Assembly: GCF_003062295.1 (NCBI RefSeq)
Contig: NZ_PYCN01000001.1
Location: 702,001-766,000 of the forward strand
Reading direction: 5' to 3'
Origin: Bradyrhizobium algeriense
GTDB lineage: Bacteria > Pseudomonadota > Alphaproteobacteria > Rhizobiales > Xanthobacteraceae
DNA: 64,000 nucleotides
The notes under the pieces were generated by a model. It was not told the DNA's origin. It searched no databases and saw nothing but the letters and a program-made list of their open reading frames with translations. Shown in pieces: positions 47,658-56,914 of the stretch; position 1 is the stretch's first letter, and each line of letters starts with the position of its first letter. Position numbers and translations under genes: made by a program.

Positions 47658-47726
47658 GTGTGGAGGCATTTGAACCCAATCGGGCATTTCCTGTTATACT
47701 CGCGCAAAACATCAAGGAGCCCTCCC

Positions 47727-48644
47727 ATGAGCTGGCAACCCTCCAACGATCCCGTGCTCGGCGATCCCAAGACCTGCGACGCGCTCGAGCTCATCATCGT
47801 GCCGCGCACCCGCGATCTCGGCGATGGATTTGCGGTGCGCCGCGCGCTGCCGCATGGCAAGCGGCAGATGGTCGGGCCGTTCATCTTCTTCGATCATTTC
47901 GGTCCCGTTCAGTTCATCGCCGGCAAGGGCATGGACGTGCGCCCGCATCCGCATATTGGCCTTGCCACCGTCACCTATCTGTTCGACGGCTCGATCATGC
48001 ACCGCGACAGCGAGGGCAACATACAGGAGATCCAGCCCGGCGCGATGAACCTGATGACAGCAGGGCGCGGCATCGCGCATTCCGAACGCACGCCCGACGT
48101 GCAGCGCCGTGACGGCCAGAAGATGCTGGGCCTGCAAAGCTGGATCGCGCTGCCGGCGGGATCGGAAGAGATCGCGCCGTCGTTTCAGCATTACGCCGCC
48201 GAGGCGCTGCCGACCGTGAAAGAGAGCGGCTTTACGGCGCGCATCATCGCAGGCCACGGCTTTGGCGTGAAATCGCCGGTCAGCATGGTATCGCCCTGGT
48301 TCTATGGCGAAGTGACGGCGCAGGCCGGGACCAGCGTCCCGCTCGACCCCGACCATGAAGAGCGCGCGATCTATCTGGTCGACGGCGAGGTCGAGATTGC
48401 GGGCGAGCGCTATGAGGGTCCCCGCCTCCTGATCTTCCGGCCGGGCGACCGCATCACCGTGAAGGCCGTGAGGCCTGTGCGGATGATGTTTCTGGGCGGC
48501 GACGCACTGGAGGGGCCGCGGCACATCTGGTGGAATTTCGTCTCCTCCAGCAAGGAGCGGATCGAGCAGGCCAAACAGGACTGGAAAACCGGCCGGTTTG
48601 CAGCTGTTCCGCAAGAACATGAGTTCATTCCGCTGCCGGAGTAG
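47727..48644 (+). CDS. Pirin family protein
   Basis: A 305-residue double cupin. The metal-binding histidine cluster of the N-terminal cupin is in DVRPHPHIGLATVTYLFDG, followed by the HRDSEGN and IAHSERTP blocks. The C-terminal cupin carries the GPRLLIFRPGDRITVKA strand pair. Pirins bind iron and have been linked to quercetin 2,3-dioxygenase activity and redox sensing; the role here is unknown. AAGGAG precedes ATG 47727, 63 nt before the purC start. A longer frame from 47367 has no support. Confidence 0.91.
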   Translation: MSWQPSNDPVLGDPKTCDALELIIVPRTRDLGDGFAVRRALPHGKRQMVGPFIFFDHFGPVQFIAGKGMDVRPHPHIGLATVTYLFDGSIMHRDSEGNIQEIQPGAMNLMTAGRGIAHSERTPDVQRRDGQKMLGLQSWIALPAGSEEIAPSFQHYAAEALPTVKESGFTARIIAGHGFGVKSPVSMVSPWFYGEVTAQAGTSVPLDPDHEERAIYLVDGEVEIAGERYEGPRLLIFRPGDRITVKAVRPVRMMFLGGDALEGPRHIWWNFVSSSKERIEQAKQDWKTGRFAAVPQEHEFIPLPE

Positions 48645-48707
48645 GCTATTGCTCCGCTTTCTCATTTGCACGCTTGCGCAGGCGTGCCGTTTCGAAAGCC
48701 CGATCGA

Positions 48708-49625
48708 ATGAACGCGATGCTCGCCAGCGACTTGCCCCTGCCACGGATCGGCCGCGGCAAGGTGCGCGATATCTATGCCGTCGGCGATGACCGCGTGCTG
48801 CTGCTCACCACCGACCGCATCAGCGCGTTCGACGTGGTGATGGCCGAGACCATTCCGATGAAGGGTGCGGTGCTGACCCAGATCAGCGCGTGGTGGTTCC
48901 GGCAGCTCGAAGGCGTGGTGCCGCATCACATGATCAGCGCCGATGCCGACGAGATTATCCGTCAGGTACCCGAGCTGAAAAATCACCGCGCTGACATTCT
49001 CGGGCGCGCAATGCTGTGCCGGCGCACCACCGTGTTCCCGGTCGAATGCGTGATCCGCGGCTACATCTCGGGCTCGGCCTGGAAGGAGTACGCCGCATCC
49101 GGCACGCTCGCCGGCGAGGAGTTGAAGGATGGTCTCGTCGAAAGCGAGAAGCTCGACGCGCCGATCTTCAGCCCGGCCACCAAGGCCGAGACCGGCCATG
49201 ACGAGAACATCACGGTCGCGCGCGTGCGTGAGATTTTGGGCGCCGACGTCGCCGAAAAACTCGAGAGCATGGCCCGCACCGTCTATAATTTCGGCGAACG
49301 GATTGCCCGCCATCAGGGCATCATCATCGCCGACACCAAGTTCGAGTTCGGCCGCGCGGCGGACAACCGCATCATCCTGATCGACGAGGTGATGACGCCT
49401 GACAGTTCGCGGTTCTGGGCCGCCGACGTCTACAAGCCCGGCCGGCCGCAGCCCTCCTTCGACAAGCAGCCGCTGCGCGACTATCTCGACGCCGAGCGCC
49501 GCGCCGGCCGCTGGAACGGTGACGCCCCACCCCCGCCGCTGCCCGACAGCGTGGTGGATGCGACGAGCAAGCGGTATCTCGAAGCGTACCGTCGGGTGAC
49601 GGGGAGTGAGCTGGAGGTCGCCTAG
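48708..49625 (+). CDS. purC: Phosphoribosylaminoimidazole-succinocarboxamide synthase (SAICAR synthetase), long form
   Basis: A 305-residue SAICAR synthetase, longer than the roughly 240-residue bacterial PurC. It joins CAIR and aspartate with ATP in step 7 or 8 of purine synthesis. Family blocks are [52 protein letters not shown] and the C-terminal [17 protein letters not shown]. The length and the [15 protein letters not shown] segment match the yeast/alphaproteobacterial long type. No other pur gene is nearby; it could be a second purC. ATG 48708 is used; an upstream frame to 48666 has no character. Confidence 0.92.
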   Translation: MNAMLASDLPLPRIGRGKVRDIYAVGDDRVLLLTTDRISAFDVVMAETIPMKGAVLTQISAWWFRQLEGVVPHHMISADADEIIRQVPELKNHRADILGRAMLCRRTTVFPVECVIRGYISGSAWKEYAASGTLAGEELKDGLVESEKLDAPIFSPATKAETGHDENITVARVREILGADVAEKLESMARTVYNFGERIARHQGIIIADTKFEFGRAADNRIILIDEVMTPDSSRFWAADVYKPGRPQPSFDKQPLRDYLDAERRAGRWNGDAPPPPLPDSVVDATSKRYLEAYRRVTGSELEVA

Positions 49626-49678
49626 GCACCAAGCGATCCGAACCCTGGAAGCGATCCTCCGCGCGGTTGAGGATGAAT

Positions 49679-50119
49679 ATGGCTGAAGCAAACGATCCGC
49701 CCGTTGGTGGAGCGGGACAGACAATTGGCCAAGTAGCTCTCGTGGTGCGAGATTACGATGAGGCAATTCATTTCTATGTCGATGTACTTGGATTTACTCT
49801 GATCGAAGACACGGCGATTCCCGCACAAGCCAAACGCTGGGTCATCGTGGCGCCGCGGGGTTCAATCGGGTCACGCTTGCTGCTCGCGCGGGCCGTCGAC
49901 GACGAACAGGCGTCCCGCATTGGAAATCAAACCGGAGGCCGTGTATTCCTGTTTCTCTACACCGATGATTTCTGGCGCGACTATCACGCCTACAAGGCCA
50001 GGGGCGTCATCTTTGTCCGAGAACCAAAGGCAGAGAGCTACGGCACGGTTGCCGTCTTTAGGGATCTCTATGGCAACCTGTGGGACCTACTTCAACCTAA
50101 CGCGGGAGCGCAGACATGA
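49679..50119 (+). CDS. VOC family protein
   Basis: A 146-residue vicinal-oxygen-chelate domain protein. The N-terminal beta-alpha unit reads GQVALVVRDYDEAIHFYVDVLG and the C-terminal one AVFRDLYGNLWDLLQP. The start His of the usual metal site is replaced by Gln in IGQVALVV, so metal binding may be altered. ATG 49679 was chosen because GAGG is 6 nt before it. Its stop overlaps the start of the crotonase gene by 4 nt, so the two are coupled. Confidence 0.85.
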   Translation: MAEANDPPVGGAGQTIGQVALVVRDYDEAIHFYVDVLGFTLIEDTAIPAQAKRWVIVAPRGSIGSRLLLARAVDDEQASRIGNQTGGRVFLFLYTDDFWRDYHAYKARGVIFVREPKAESYGTVAVFRDLYGNLWDLLQPNAGAQT

Positions 50120-50922
50120 CCGAAGCCGATAGCGTGCTCGTCGAACGCGATGGTCCCGTGACCATCGTTTCCATCAACCGCCCGCATTGCCGCAACGCCG
50201 TCGATGGCGCAACCGCGCGGAAGCTCTACGACGCCTTCCTCGCCTTCGATGCCGACGAGAGCGCGTCCGTCGCCGTGTTCACCGGCACCGGTGGTTATTT
50301 CTGCGCGGGCGCCGACCTCAAGGCGGTGGCGGCGGGCGATCCTAACAAGAAGCGGGAGCTCGGCGGCCACGATTCGATCGCGCCGATGGGGCCGAGCCGG
50401 CTGCGGCTATCAAAGCCGGTGATCGCCGCGGTCGAAGGTTTTGCGGTGGCCGGCGGGATGGAACTGGCACTGTGGGCGGATATGCGCGTGGTCGCAGACG
50501 ACGCGACCTTCGGCATCTTCTGCCGCCGTTTTGGTGTACCCTTGATCGATCTCGGCACCATCCGCCTGCCGCGGCTGATCGGGCATTCGCAGGCGATCGA
50601 CCTGATCCTCACCGGCCGCCCGGTCGGCGCGCAGGAGGCGCTGCGGATGGGGCTCGCCAATCGCGTCGTCGGCCGCGGCGAGGCCGTCGCGCAGGCGATC
50701 GCGCTGGCGCGGGAAATCGCGCGCTTTCCGCAAAAGTGTCTGCGCGCCGATCGGCTGTCGGCGCTGCGGCAATGGGACCTTTCCGAGGAGGAAGCCATCG
50801 CCAATGAAATGCGCGGCGGGTTGGAGGTGATCGCCTCGGGCGAAACGCTGTCGGGCGCGACACGGTTTGCCTCCGGCGTCGGCCGCCGTGGCGCGTTCGG
50901 CGGCGACGGGGGGACCGACTGA
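50116..50922 (+). CDS. Enoyl-CoA hydratase/isomerase (crotonase) family protein
   Basis: A 268-residue crotonase. The oxyanion-hole loop is FCAGADLKAVAAG and the second one is EGFAVAGGMELALWAD, both with the expected peptide NH groups for the thioester oxyanion. At the acid-base position the segment FCRRFGVPLIDLGTIRLP has a VPLIDL rather than the two glutamates of classical hydratases, so an isomerase, hydrolase or decarboxylase is possible. It is coupled to the VOC gene by an ATGA overlap. Confidence 0.9.
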   Translation: MTEADSVLVERDGPVTIVSINRPHCRNAVDGATARKLYDAFLAFDADESASVAVFTGTGGYFCAGADLKAVAAGDPNKKRELGGHDSIAPMGPSRLRLSKPVIAAVEGFAVAGGMELALWADMRVVADDATFGIFCRRFGVPLIDLGTIRLPRLIGHSQAIDLILTGRPVGAQEALRMGLANRVVGRGEAVAQAIALAREIARFPQKCLRADRLSALRQWDLSEEEAIANEMRGGLEVIASGETLSGATRFASGVGRRGAFGGDGGTD

Positions 50923-51019
50923 CGGCCGCGCAGCCATGTGCTTCCTTTAAGAGCCCGGTTGTCATAAAATTGTTGTTGTCGTCCCACGCCGGCCTCGTCT
51001 ACGACTAACGCGCTGAATT

Positions 51020-53236
51020 TTGGGGCTATTTTTTCGCGTGATTAGTCGATCAACTTATTTCGGCTCGCGGGCAAAGCGGGCCATCAATGATATTGTTGGT
51101 GGGAGCGCGGCGAGCGTCCTCAGCATTACATTCGGCCTGTCCTATGCGTTGCTGATCTTCACGGGGCCGCTGTCGCCGTATTTGTCCTACGGCATCGCGG
51201 CAACCTTCATCAGTACTGCCGTGATTGCGACCATCATCGCGCTTGGCAGCTCACTGCCATTTGCAGTCGCCGGCCCCGACAGCTCCACTGCGGCAGTGAC
51301 TGGAATTCTGGCCGCATCGCTGGTCGAGCGCATCATCGCAACCGATCCGTCGGCGCCGCTGCTCACGCCTGTCCTGGTCACGCTCGGCCTCTCGACCATC
51401 GTCACCGGCATGGTGCTGTGCGGCCTCGGCCTGACCCGGATGGGCCGCGCCATCCGCTACGTGCCCTATCCCGTCGTCGGCGGCTTCCTGGGCGCGACCG
51501 GGCTGCTGATCGTGTTGGGTGCGATCCGCGTGATCACCGATCATCCGGTGCAATTCAGCTCGCTACCTCGGTTCACCAATATCGTCACAATATCGGAACT
51601 GGCCGCAGCCTGCGCGATGGCGCTGGTGCTGTATTTGACCTGGCACCGTTCGCGCGGCCCGTTCGGCCTGCCGATCATCCTGATCGGCGGCGTGATCGTG
51701 GCGCATCTGGCCTTCTGGATCATCGGCATCTCGCCGGAACAGGCCCGCGCGACCGGCTGGACCTTCGGGCCTCCGCCGCCGTCGGCGTTCATGCTGCCTT
51801 GGCACCCGGACGCGCTTGCCCAATATCCCTGGACCGCGGTACCGGACCTGCTCGGCAATCTGATTGCAGTGGTCTTCGTTGCGGCGGCCAGCACGCTGTT
51901 CAACACCACCGGCATCGAGATCGCGGCGCATCGCGAAGCCAATCTGGAACGCGAACTCAACGTCACCGGCTTTGCCAATATCCTGGCCGGGGCGCTGGCC
52001 GGCTATGCCGGCTGCATCTCGGTAAGCCGCACCATCCTGAATTTCAGCAGCGGTGGCAGGGGCCGGCTGTCCGGCCTGACGGCCGCGGCCGTCTCGCTGC
52101 TAATGCTGGCGATTGCGCCCGAGTTGCTCGGCTACATGCCGAAATTCGTGCTGGGCGGGCTCCTGCTCTATCTGGGCGCGGACCAACTGCACAAATGGAT
52201 TATCGAGTCGCGCAAGCGCCTGACCAAGACTGAATACGCGTCGCTGCTGGTGATCATCGTCATCATCGTCCAGTGGGGCTTCGTGCCGGGCATTCTGATC
52301 GGGATCATCTTCGGCTGCGCGACCTTTGCGCTCAGCGCGGCGCGGATCGAGGCGATCAAGTTCAGCTTTGACGGATCGGAGTATCGCAGTTCGCTGGACC
52401 GCTCGCGCAACGACCAGAGGGTGTTGCTGGCCCATGGCGGCAAAATCCGGGGGCTGAACCTGCAGAGCTATCTGTTCTTCGGCTCCGCCGACCGGCTCTA
52501 TCAGCATGTCAAGGCGCTGCTGCAGGAGCAGCCGGAGTGCCGTTATCTGCTGTTCAACTTCAAACTCGTCACCGGCATCGATTCGTCGGCAGCGTACAGT
52601 TTTGCCCAGATCAAGCGCAGCGCGCACGATCTCGGCGTCCATCTGGTGTTGGTGCATCTGTCCGCCACCGCCGAGAAGGTGCTGCGCTCGAGCGACTTCG
52701 TCACCGATGGCGTGACCATGATCGGCGAACTCGACCATGCGCTGGAATGGTGTGAGAACGAGATCATCATGCAGCATCAGGGGCTCGCGCAGGAAGCGGC
52801 CAACCTGCGCGACTGGTTCACCCAGATCCTCGACAGCGAGGGCGACGCCGACGAACTGATCCGCCGCTGCCACCGCATCGAAGTCGATGCCGCGGAGATC
52901 ATCGTACGCGCCGGCGATACCGCCGATTCCATGCATTTCATCCTCGACGGACGTGTCGGCATCATGGTGCCGGCCGATGACGGCCGCACCACACGCGTCC
53001 GCAGCCTCGGCCGCTACACCACGATCGGCGAGATGGGCCTCGTCTCGCACGCGCCGCGCAGCGCGACGATCCAGGCCGAGGTGGCCAGCGTGCTCTACGT
53101 GCTGAATACGCATCAGTTCGAGGCGATCAAGACCGACGTCCCCGAGTTGAGCCAAAAGCTCCTGACTTACTTTGTGTCCGTGATGGCGGAGCGGCTTTCC
53201 TTCGCCAATCGCACGATCGCGGTGCTGCGGCGTTAG
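51020..53236 (+). CDS. SulP/SLC26-type anion transporter with STAS and cyclic-nucleotide-binding domains
   Basis: A 738-residue fusion. Residues about 25-400 are a SulP membrane domain with about 12-14 helices (for example FAVAGPDSSTAAVTGILAAS). Residues about 480-575 are a STAS domain with LLFNFKLVTGIDSSAAYSFA. The C-terminal 130 residues are a cNMP-binding domain, with the phosphate-binding cassette TTIGEMGLVSHAPRSATIQA. It probably transports sulfate, bicarbonate or a dicarboxylate, gated by cAMP or another nucleotide. Start is uncertain: TTG 51020 or GTG 51038, neither with a good ribosome site. Confidence 0.9.
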   Translation: MGLFFRVISRSTYFGSRAKRAINDIVGGSAASVLSITFGLSYALLIFTGPLSPYLSYGIAATFISTAVIATIIALGSSLPFAVAGPDSSTAAVTGILAASLVERIIATDPSAPLLTPVLVTLGLSTIVTGMVLCGLGLTRMGRAIRYVPYPVVGGFLGATGLLIVLGAIRVITDHPVQFSSLPRFTNIVTISELAAACAMALVLYLTWHRSRGPFGLPIILIGGVIVAHLAFWIIGISPEQARATGWTFGPPPPSAFMLPWHPDALAQYPWTAVPDLLGNLIAVVFVAAASTLFNTTGIEIAAHREANLERELNVTGFANILAGALAGYAGCISVSRTILNFSSGGRGRLSGLTAAAVSLLMLAIAPELLGYMPKFVLGGLLLYLGADQLHKWIIESRKRLTKTEYASLLVIIVIIVQWGFVPGILIGIIFGCATFALSAARIEAIKFSFDGSEYRSSLDRSRNDQRVLLAHGGKIRGLNLQSYLFFGSADRLYQHVKALLQEQPECRYLLFNFKLVTGIDSSAAYSFAQIKRSAHDLGVHLVLVHLSATAEKVLRSSDFVTDGVTMIGELDHALEWCENEIIMQHQGLAQEAANLRDWFTQILDSEGDADELIRRCHRIEVDAAEIIVRAGDTADSMHFILDGRVGIMVPADDGRTTRVRSLGRYTTIGEMGLVSHAPRSATIQAEVASVLYVLNTHQFEAIKTDVPELSQKLLTYFVSVMAERLSFANRTIAVLRR

Positions 53237-53244
53237 CGAGACTG

Positions 53245-54738
53245 CTACACCCCAGCCATCATCACGTATTTGATCTCGACATATTCCTCCATGCCGTGAT
53301 GGGAGCCTTCGCGGCCGAGGCCTGACTCCTTCACTCCGCCGAAGGGCGCTACTTCCGTCGTGATGAGGCCAGTGTTGACGCCGACCATGCCGGCTTCCAG
53401 CGCTTCGGCGACGCGCCAGACGCGACCGAGATCACGCGCGTAGAAGTACGACGCCAGCCCGAACGGCGAGTTGTTGCACATCGCGATCACTTCGGCCTCG
53501 TCCTTGAAGCGGAACACCGGCGCCAAGGGGCCGAAGGTCTCTTCATGCGCGACCAGCGCGTCCGCTTTCACATTCGAAAGCACCGTGGGCTCGAAGAAGC
53601 TGCCGCCGAGCGCATGGCGCTTGCCGCCGGTGATGATTTTCGCGCCACCCTTGACCGCGTCCGCAATGTGCTTCTCGACCTTGTCGACCGCAGCCATATT
53701 GATCAGCGGCCCCTGCACCACGCCCGCTTCCGTGCCGTCGCCGATCTTCATCGCCGCGACCTTCTTCGAAAGCTTTTCGACGAACTGGTCGTAGATCTTG
53801 TCCTGGGCGTAGAGGCGGTTGGCGCAGACGCAGGTCTGGCCCATGTTGCGGTACTTCGAAATGATGGCGCCCTCGACCGCGGCATCGATATCGGCGTCGT
53901 CGAACACGACGAATGGCGCGTTGCCGCCGAGTTCGAGCCCGAGCTTCTTCACGCCCACTGAAGCCTGCTGATAGAGGATTTTTCCGACCTCGGTCGAGCC
54001 GGTGAAGCCTATGAAGCGCACGGCGGGATGTTCGCACAGCACTTTTCCGATCGCCGACGAATTGCCGGTGAGGATGTTGAACACGCCTTTCGGCACGCCG
54101 GCCTTTTCGGCGAGCGCGACCAGCGCCAGCGCGGTCAGCGGCGTTTCATTGGCCGGCTTGAGCACGACGGTGCATCCCGCGGCGAGTGCCGGCGAGACTT
54201 TCCGCGTGATCATCGAGCACGGAAAATTCCACGGCGTGATGGCCCCGCAGACGCCGATCGGCTGCTTGATCGCGAGCAGGCGCGCATCCGGCCGCTGGGT
54301 CGGTATGGTTTCGCCATAGACGCGGCGGGCTTCCTCGGCGAAGAATTCGACATAGGCGCCGCCGATATCGACCTCGCCGAGCGCTTCCGCCAGCGGCTTG
54401 CCCTGCTCGGAGGTGAGGATCAGGGCCAGGTCCTCGCGGTTGGCGATGATCAGATCGAACCACTTTCGCAAAATGTTGGAGCGATGTTTTGCCGTCAGCT
54501 TGGCCCAGGCCGGGAACGCGCGCTCGGCGGCTTCGACGGCTTGCGTGGCTTCGGCGGTGCTCATGGCCGGCACTTTTGCGAGCTCCACGCCATTGACCGG
54601 ATTGGTGACCGGGCGCGACGGCGTGCCGACCCAGGCGCCGTCGATGTAGCAGCGGTCGCGCAGCAGCGAGGGATCTTTCAGGCGATCGTGCAGCGAGGGG
54701 GTGGAGGCTGAAGCGCGAGCGGCGACGGGCGGGTTCAT
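53245..54738 (-). CDS. gabD: Succinate-semialdehyde dehydrogenase (NAD(P)+)
   Basis: A 497-residue aldehyde dehydrogenase of the GabD group that oxidises succinate semialdehyde to succinate, the last step of 4-aminobutyrate breakdown. The catalytic Glu is in LELGGNAPFVVFDDAD, the Cys in GQTCVCANRLY, and the N-terminal blocks TPWNFPCSMITRKVSPALAAG and GFTGSTEVGKIL are typical. GAGGAG precedes ATG 54738; the frame to 54798 is an extension. No gabT is adjacent, though the class III aminotransferase at 2338-3687 is in the same broad family. Confidence 0.9.
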   Translation of the reverse strand: MNPPVAARASASTPSLHDRLKDPSLLRDRCYIDGAWVGTPSRPVTNPVNGVELAKVPAMSTAEATQAVEAAERAFPAWAKLTAKHRSNILRKWFDLIIANREDLALILTSEQGKPLAEALGEVDIGGAYVEFFAEEARRVYGETIPTQRPDARLLAIKQPIGVCGAITPWNFPCSMITRKVSPALAAGCTVVLKPANETPLTALALVALAEKAGVPKGVFNILTGNSSAIGKVLCEHPAVRFIGFTGSTEVGKILYQQASVGVKKLGLELGGNAPFVVFDDADIDAAVEGAIISKYRNMGQTCVCANRLYAQDKIYDQFVEKLSKKVAAMKIGDGTEAGVVQGPLINMAAVDKVEKHIADAVKGGAKIITGGKRHALGGSFFEPTVLSNVKADALVAHEETFGPLAPVFRFKDEAEVIAMCNNSPFGLASYFYARDLGRVWRVAEALEAGMVGVNTGLITTEVAPFGGVKESGLGREGSHHGMEEYVEIKYVMMAGV

Positions 54739-54847
54739 GGCGTACTCCTCGGATTTTCTTGGGGTATTGGTCCGAGTATAGGCCCGTATCGTCAGCAATG
54801 CACCGGCGACAGACGCAGGTCTGCTTCAAGCTATTTTGAGGACGCTC

Positions 54848-54950
54848 GTCATTCCGAGGCGATGCGAAGCATCGAACCCGGAAGCTCGAGATTCCCCGGT
54901 GTGCAATTGCACACCTGAGGTCTGGTGCTAACGCACCATCCCGGAATGAC
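54848..54950. repeat. Dispersed palindromic repeat, family A, copy 4
   Basis: Longest copy. It carries the left hairpin CGATGC-GAA-GCATCG, a damaged core palindrome, an extra perfect 18-nt palindrome at 54898-54915 centred on CAATTG, and right hairpin GGTGC-TAAC-GCACC. It ends GGAATGAC. Confidence 0.83.
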
Positions 54951-54960
54951 GGCGCCCCCC

Positions 54961-55281
54961 TTACGCCGCGCCGCTCATATAGGTTTCGCGGCGGCCGATC
55001 ATGCGTTGCGCGGCGGCCTTGGCATCGGCCTTCGAGGAGGTCGCGCAGGTGCGGTATTCGAGATCGGGCAATTTCGCAGCGTCACGGCGGCCGAACCAGG
55101 ATTTGGACCCGACCGAAAGCTGCGCCAGCGCTTGCGCTACGTTCTCGACCGCCTCGAAGGAGTGCAGCGCACCGGTGCCGGCGTAGCGCACTTCGTAAAT
55201 GCCGGGGGTGATCGGCGCCTCGATGTTCTCGCCCCGTCCGGCACGGGGATAGCGCTTCCATTCACTCCAGGTCGAAATCAT
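54961..55281 (-). CDS. Small conserved-looking cytosolic protein, unknown function
   Basis: A 106-residue protein without signal or membrane segment. The N-terminus is MISTWSEWKRYPRAGRGENI, and the central IYEVRYAGTGALHSFEAVEN looks like a beta-rich unit, followed by a helix rich in Ala and Lys (SSKADAKAAAQRMIG). No family was recognised. AAGG 6 nt before ATG 55281 supports the start over 55314. It lies next to a family A repeat and divergent from the third serine hydrolase. Confidence 0.7.
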   Translation of the reverse strand: MISTWSEWKRYPRAGRGENIEAPITPGIYEVRYAGTGALHSFEAVENVAQALAQLSVGSKSWFGRRDAAKLPDLEYRTCATSSKADAKAAAQRMIGRRETYMSGAA

Positions 55282-55634
55282 TGCGCACCTTCGCGACAGG
55301 CAGAAATGAGACAATTTTGGTCAATTGGTCCAGCCGATGAGCAACGTTTGTGCTGGAATCTGAACGCTTTACTGCAAAAAATCGGCGACGGGAATCATGG
55401 CGAAATCACGATATCGTGGATGGTTAAGCCGGTCACCGACGGGGGAGATCGTCCACCGCGGATTGTGGCGAGGTGTTGCAGTTTGGCGTCGCCCATACCG
55501 CGCCACCGCTGCCCACCCTCCTTGCCCATCACGAGATCGCGACATCGGCGGCGGCCGTCCGCGGCCGCTTGCCGGATCGTGCGGCCGGGAGGAAGATCGT
55601 TCCACTCCATAAAAATCAAAGCGGGAGGTGACCC
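55282..55634. other. Divergent intergenic region
   Basis: A 353-nt gap between the small protein gene and the serine hydrolase gene. Its left part (about 55300-55400) is richer in A+T than its surroundings and may hold the two divergent promoters. No repeat and no convincing small gene were seen. Confidence 0.45.
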
Positions 55635-56822
55635 ATGCAAAGCAAAGCCCAGATCGATCAGATTCTGCGTCAGAAATGCGAGGCCAAGGAGATTCCCGGT
55701 GTGGTCGCGATGGCGGCGACCGGCAGCGAGGTGATTTATCAAGGCGCATTCGGCAAGCGCGACCTCGGCAAGGACGACGCCATGACTGCCGACAGCGTGT
55801 TCTGGATCGCCTCCATGACCAAGGCGATCACGACCGCCGCCGGCATGCAGCTTGTCGAACAAGGCAAGCTCTCGCTGGACGAGCCGATCGGCAAGCTCTT
55901 GCCTGATTTGGCCTCCCCGCAGGTGCTGGAAGGTTTTGACGCCAGCGGCGAGCCGAAACTGCGTCCCGCCACGAAGCCGATCACGCTGCGGCATCTGATG
56001 ACGCACACCGCCGGTTTCGCCTACGACATGTGGAACGCCGACATGGGGAAATACATGGAGAAGACCGGCACGCCCGGCATCATCTCCTGCCTGAACGCCG
56101 CGCTGAAGACGCCGCTCACGTCCGACCCCGGCACGCGCTGGGAATACGGCACCAACATCGATTTCGTCGGCAAGGCGATCGAAGCGGTCAGCGGCAAGCG
56201 GCTCGATGCTTACCTGCGTGACAATATATTCGCGCCACTTGGCATGAACGACATCGGTTTCAAGATTACGGACTCCCAGCGCCAGCGGCTGGTCGGCATG
56301 CATGCGCGCGGCGAGGACGGATCGCTGGCGCCAATCCCGTTCGAGCTCGAACAGGCGCCGGAATTCCACATGGGCGGCGGCGGCCTTTACGGCACGGCGG
56401 CCGACTACATCACTTTCACCCAGATGATCCTCAACAAGGGCCGCGGCAACGGCAACCAGATCTTGAAGCCCGAGACGGTCGCGCTGATGAGCGAGAATCA
56501 CATCGGCGATCTCACCATGGGCAAGATGGTCACGGTGGCGCCTGTCTACACCAACGATGTCGACCTCTATCCCGACATCGTCAAGAAGTGGGGGCTGTCG
56601 TTCCTGATCAACACCGCCAAGACGCCGGAAGGCCGCAGCGCCGGCAGCCTTGCCTGGGCCGGTCTTGCCAACAGCTATTTCTGGATCGACCCGGCGCGCA
56701 ACGTCGCCGGCGTGATCCTGATGCAGTTGTTGCCCTTCGCCGACGCCAAGGCACTGGAAGCTTTTGCGGGCTTCGAGAGTGGTGTTTATGCCGGGCTCGA
56801 TGCAGGGCAGAAGGCGGCTTAG
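55635..56822 (+). CDS. Serine hydrolase, class C beta-lactamase/esterase family
   Basis: A 395-residue protein without a clear signal peptide. The S-x-x-K motif is SMTK in [16 protein letters not shown], the Tyr motif is [12 protein letters not shown] (Y-x-N), and the region near the third motif is [17 protein letters not shown]. The sequence resembles EstB-type esterases and 6-aminohexanoate-dimer hydrolase relatives. GGGAGGTGACCC precedes ATG 55635. It is close in sequence to the partial gene at the left window edge but lacks the Tat signal, so one acts in the cytoplasm and the other outside. It precedes the AMP ligase by 92 nt. Confidence 0.9.
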   Translation: MQSKAQIDQILRQKCEAKEIPGVVAMAATGSEVIYQGAFGKRDLGKDDAMTADSVFWIASMTKAITTAAGMQLVEQGKLSLDEPIGKLLPDLASPQVLEGFDASGEPKLRPATKPITLRHLMTHTAGFAYDMWNADMGKYMEKTGTPGIISCLNAALKTPLTSDPGTRWEYGTNIDFVGKAIEAVSGKRLDAYLRDNIFAPLGMNDIGFKITDSQRQRLVGMHARGEDGSLAPIPFELEQAPEFHMGGGGLYGTAADYITFTQMILNKGRGNGNQILKPETVALMSENHIGDLTMGKMVTVAPVYTNDVDLYPDIVKKWGLSFLINTAKTPEGRSAGSLAWAGLANSYFWIDPARNVAGVILMQLLPFADAKALEAFAGFESGVYAGLDAGQKAA

Positions 56823-56842
56823 TTCACCGCAGGATCGCCATT

Positions 56843-56864
56843 CCCTCCCCCTTGCGGGGGAGGG
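56843..56864. repeat. Perfect GC-rich hairpin after the serine hydrolase
   Basis: CCCTCCCCC and GGGGGAGGG form a perfect 9-bp stem with a TTGC loop, with TTTCTTTTTT starting 13 nt later. It could slow or stop transcription before the AMP ligase. Confidence 0.65.
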
Positions 56865-56914
56865 TGCAGCGCATTTCTTTTTTGATACTTGATCTTATTT
56901 TTGGAGAACCCGTC

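Noticed and set aside
47712..49766. 684-codon minus-strand frame across pirin and purC
   Set aside because: It spans two well-supported genes on the other strand and has no motifs.
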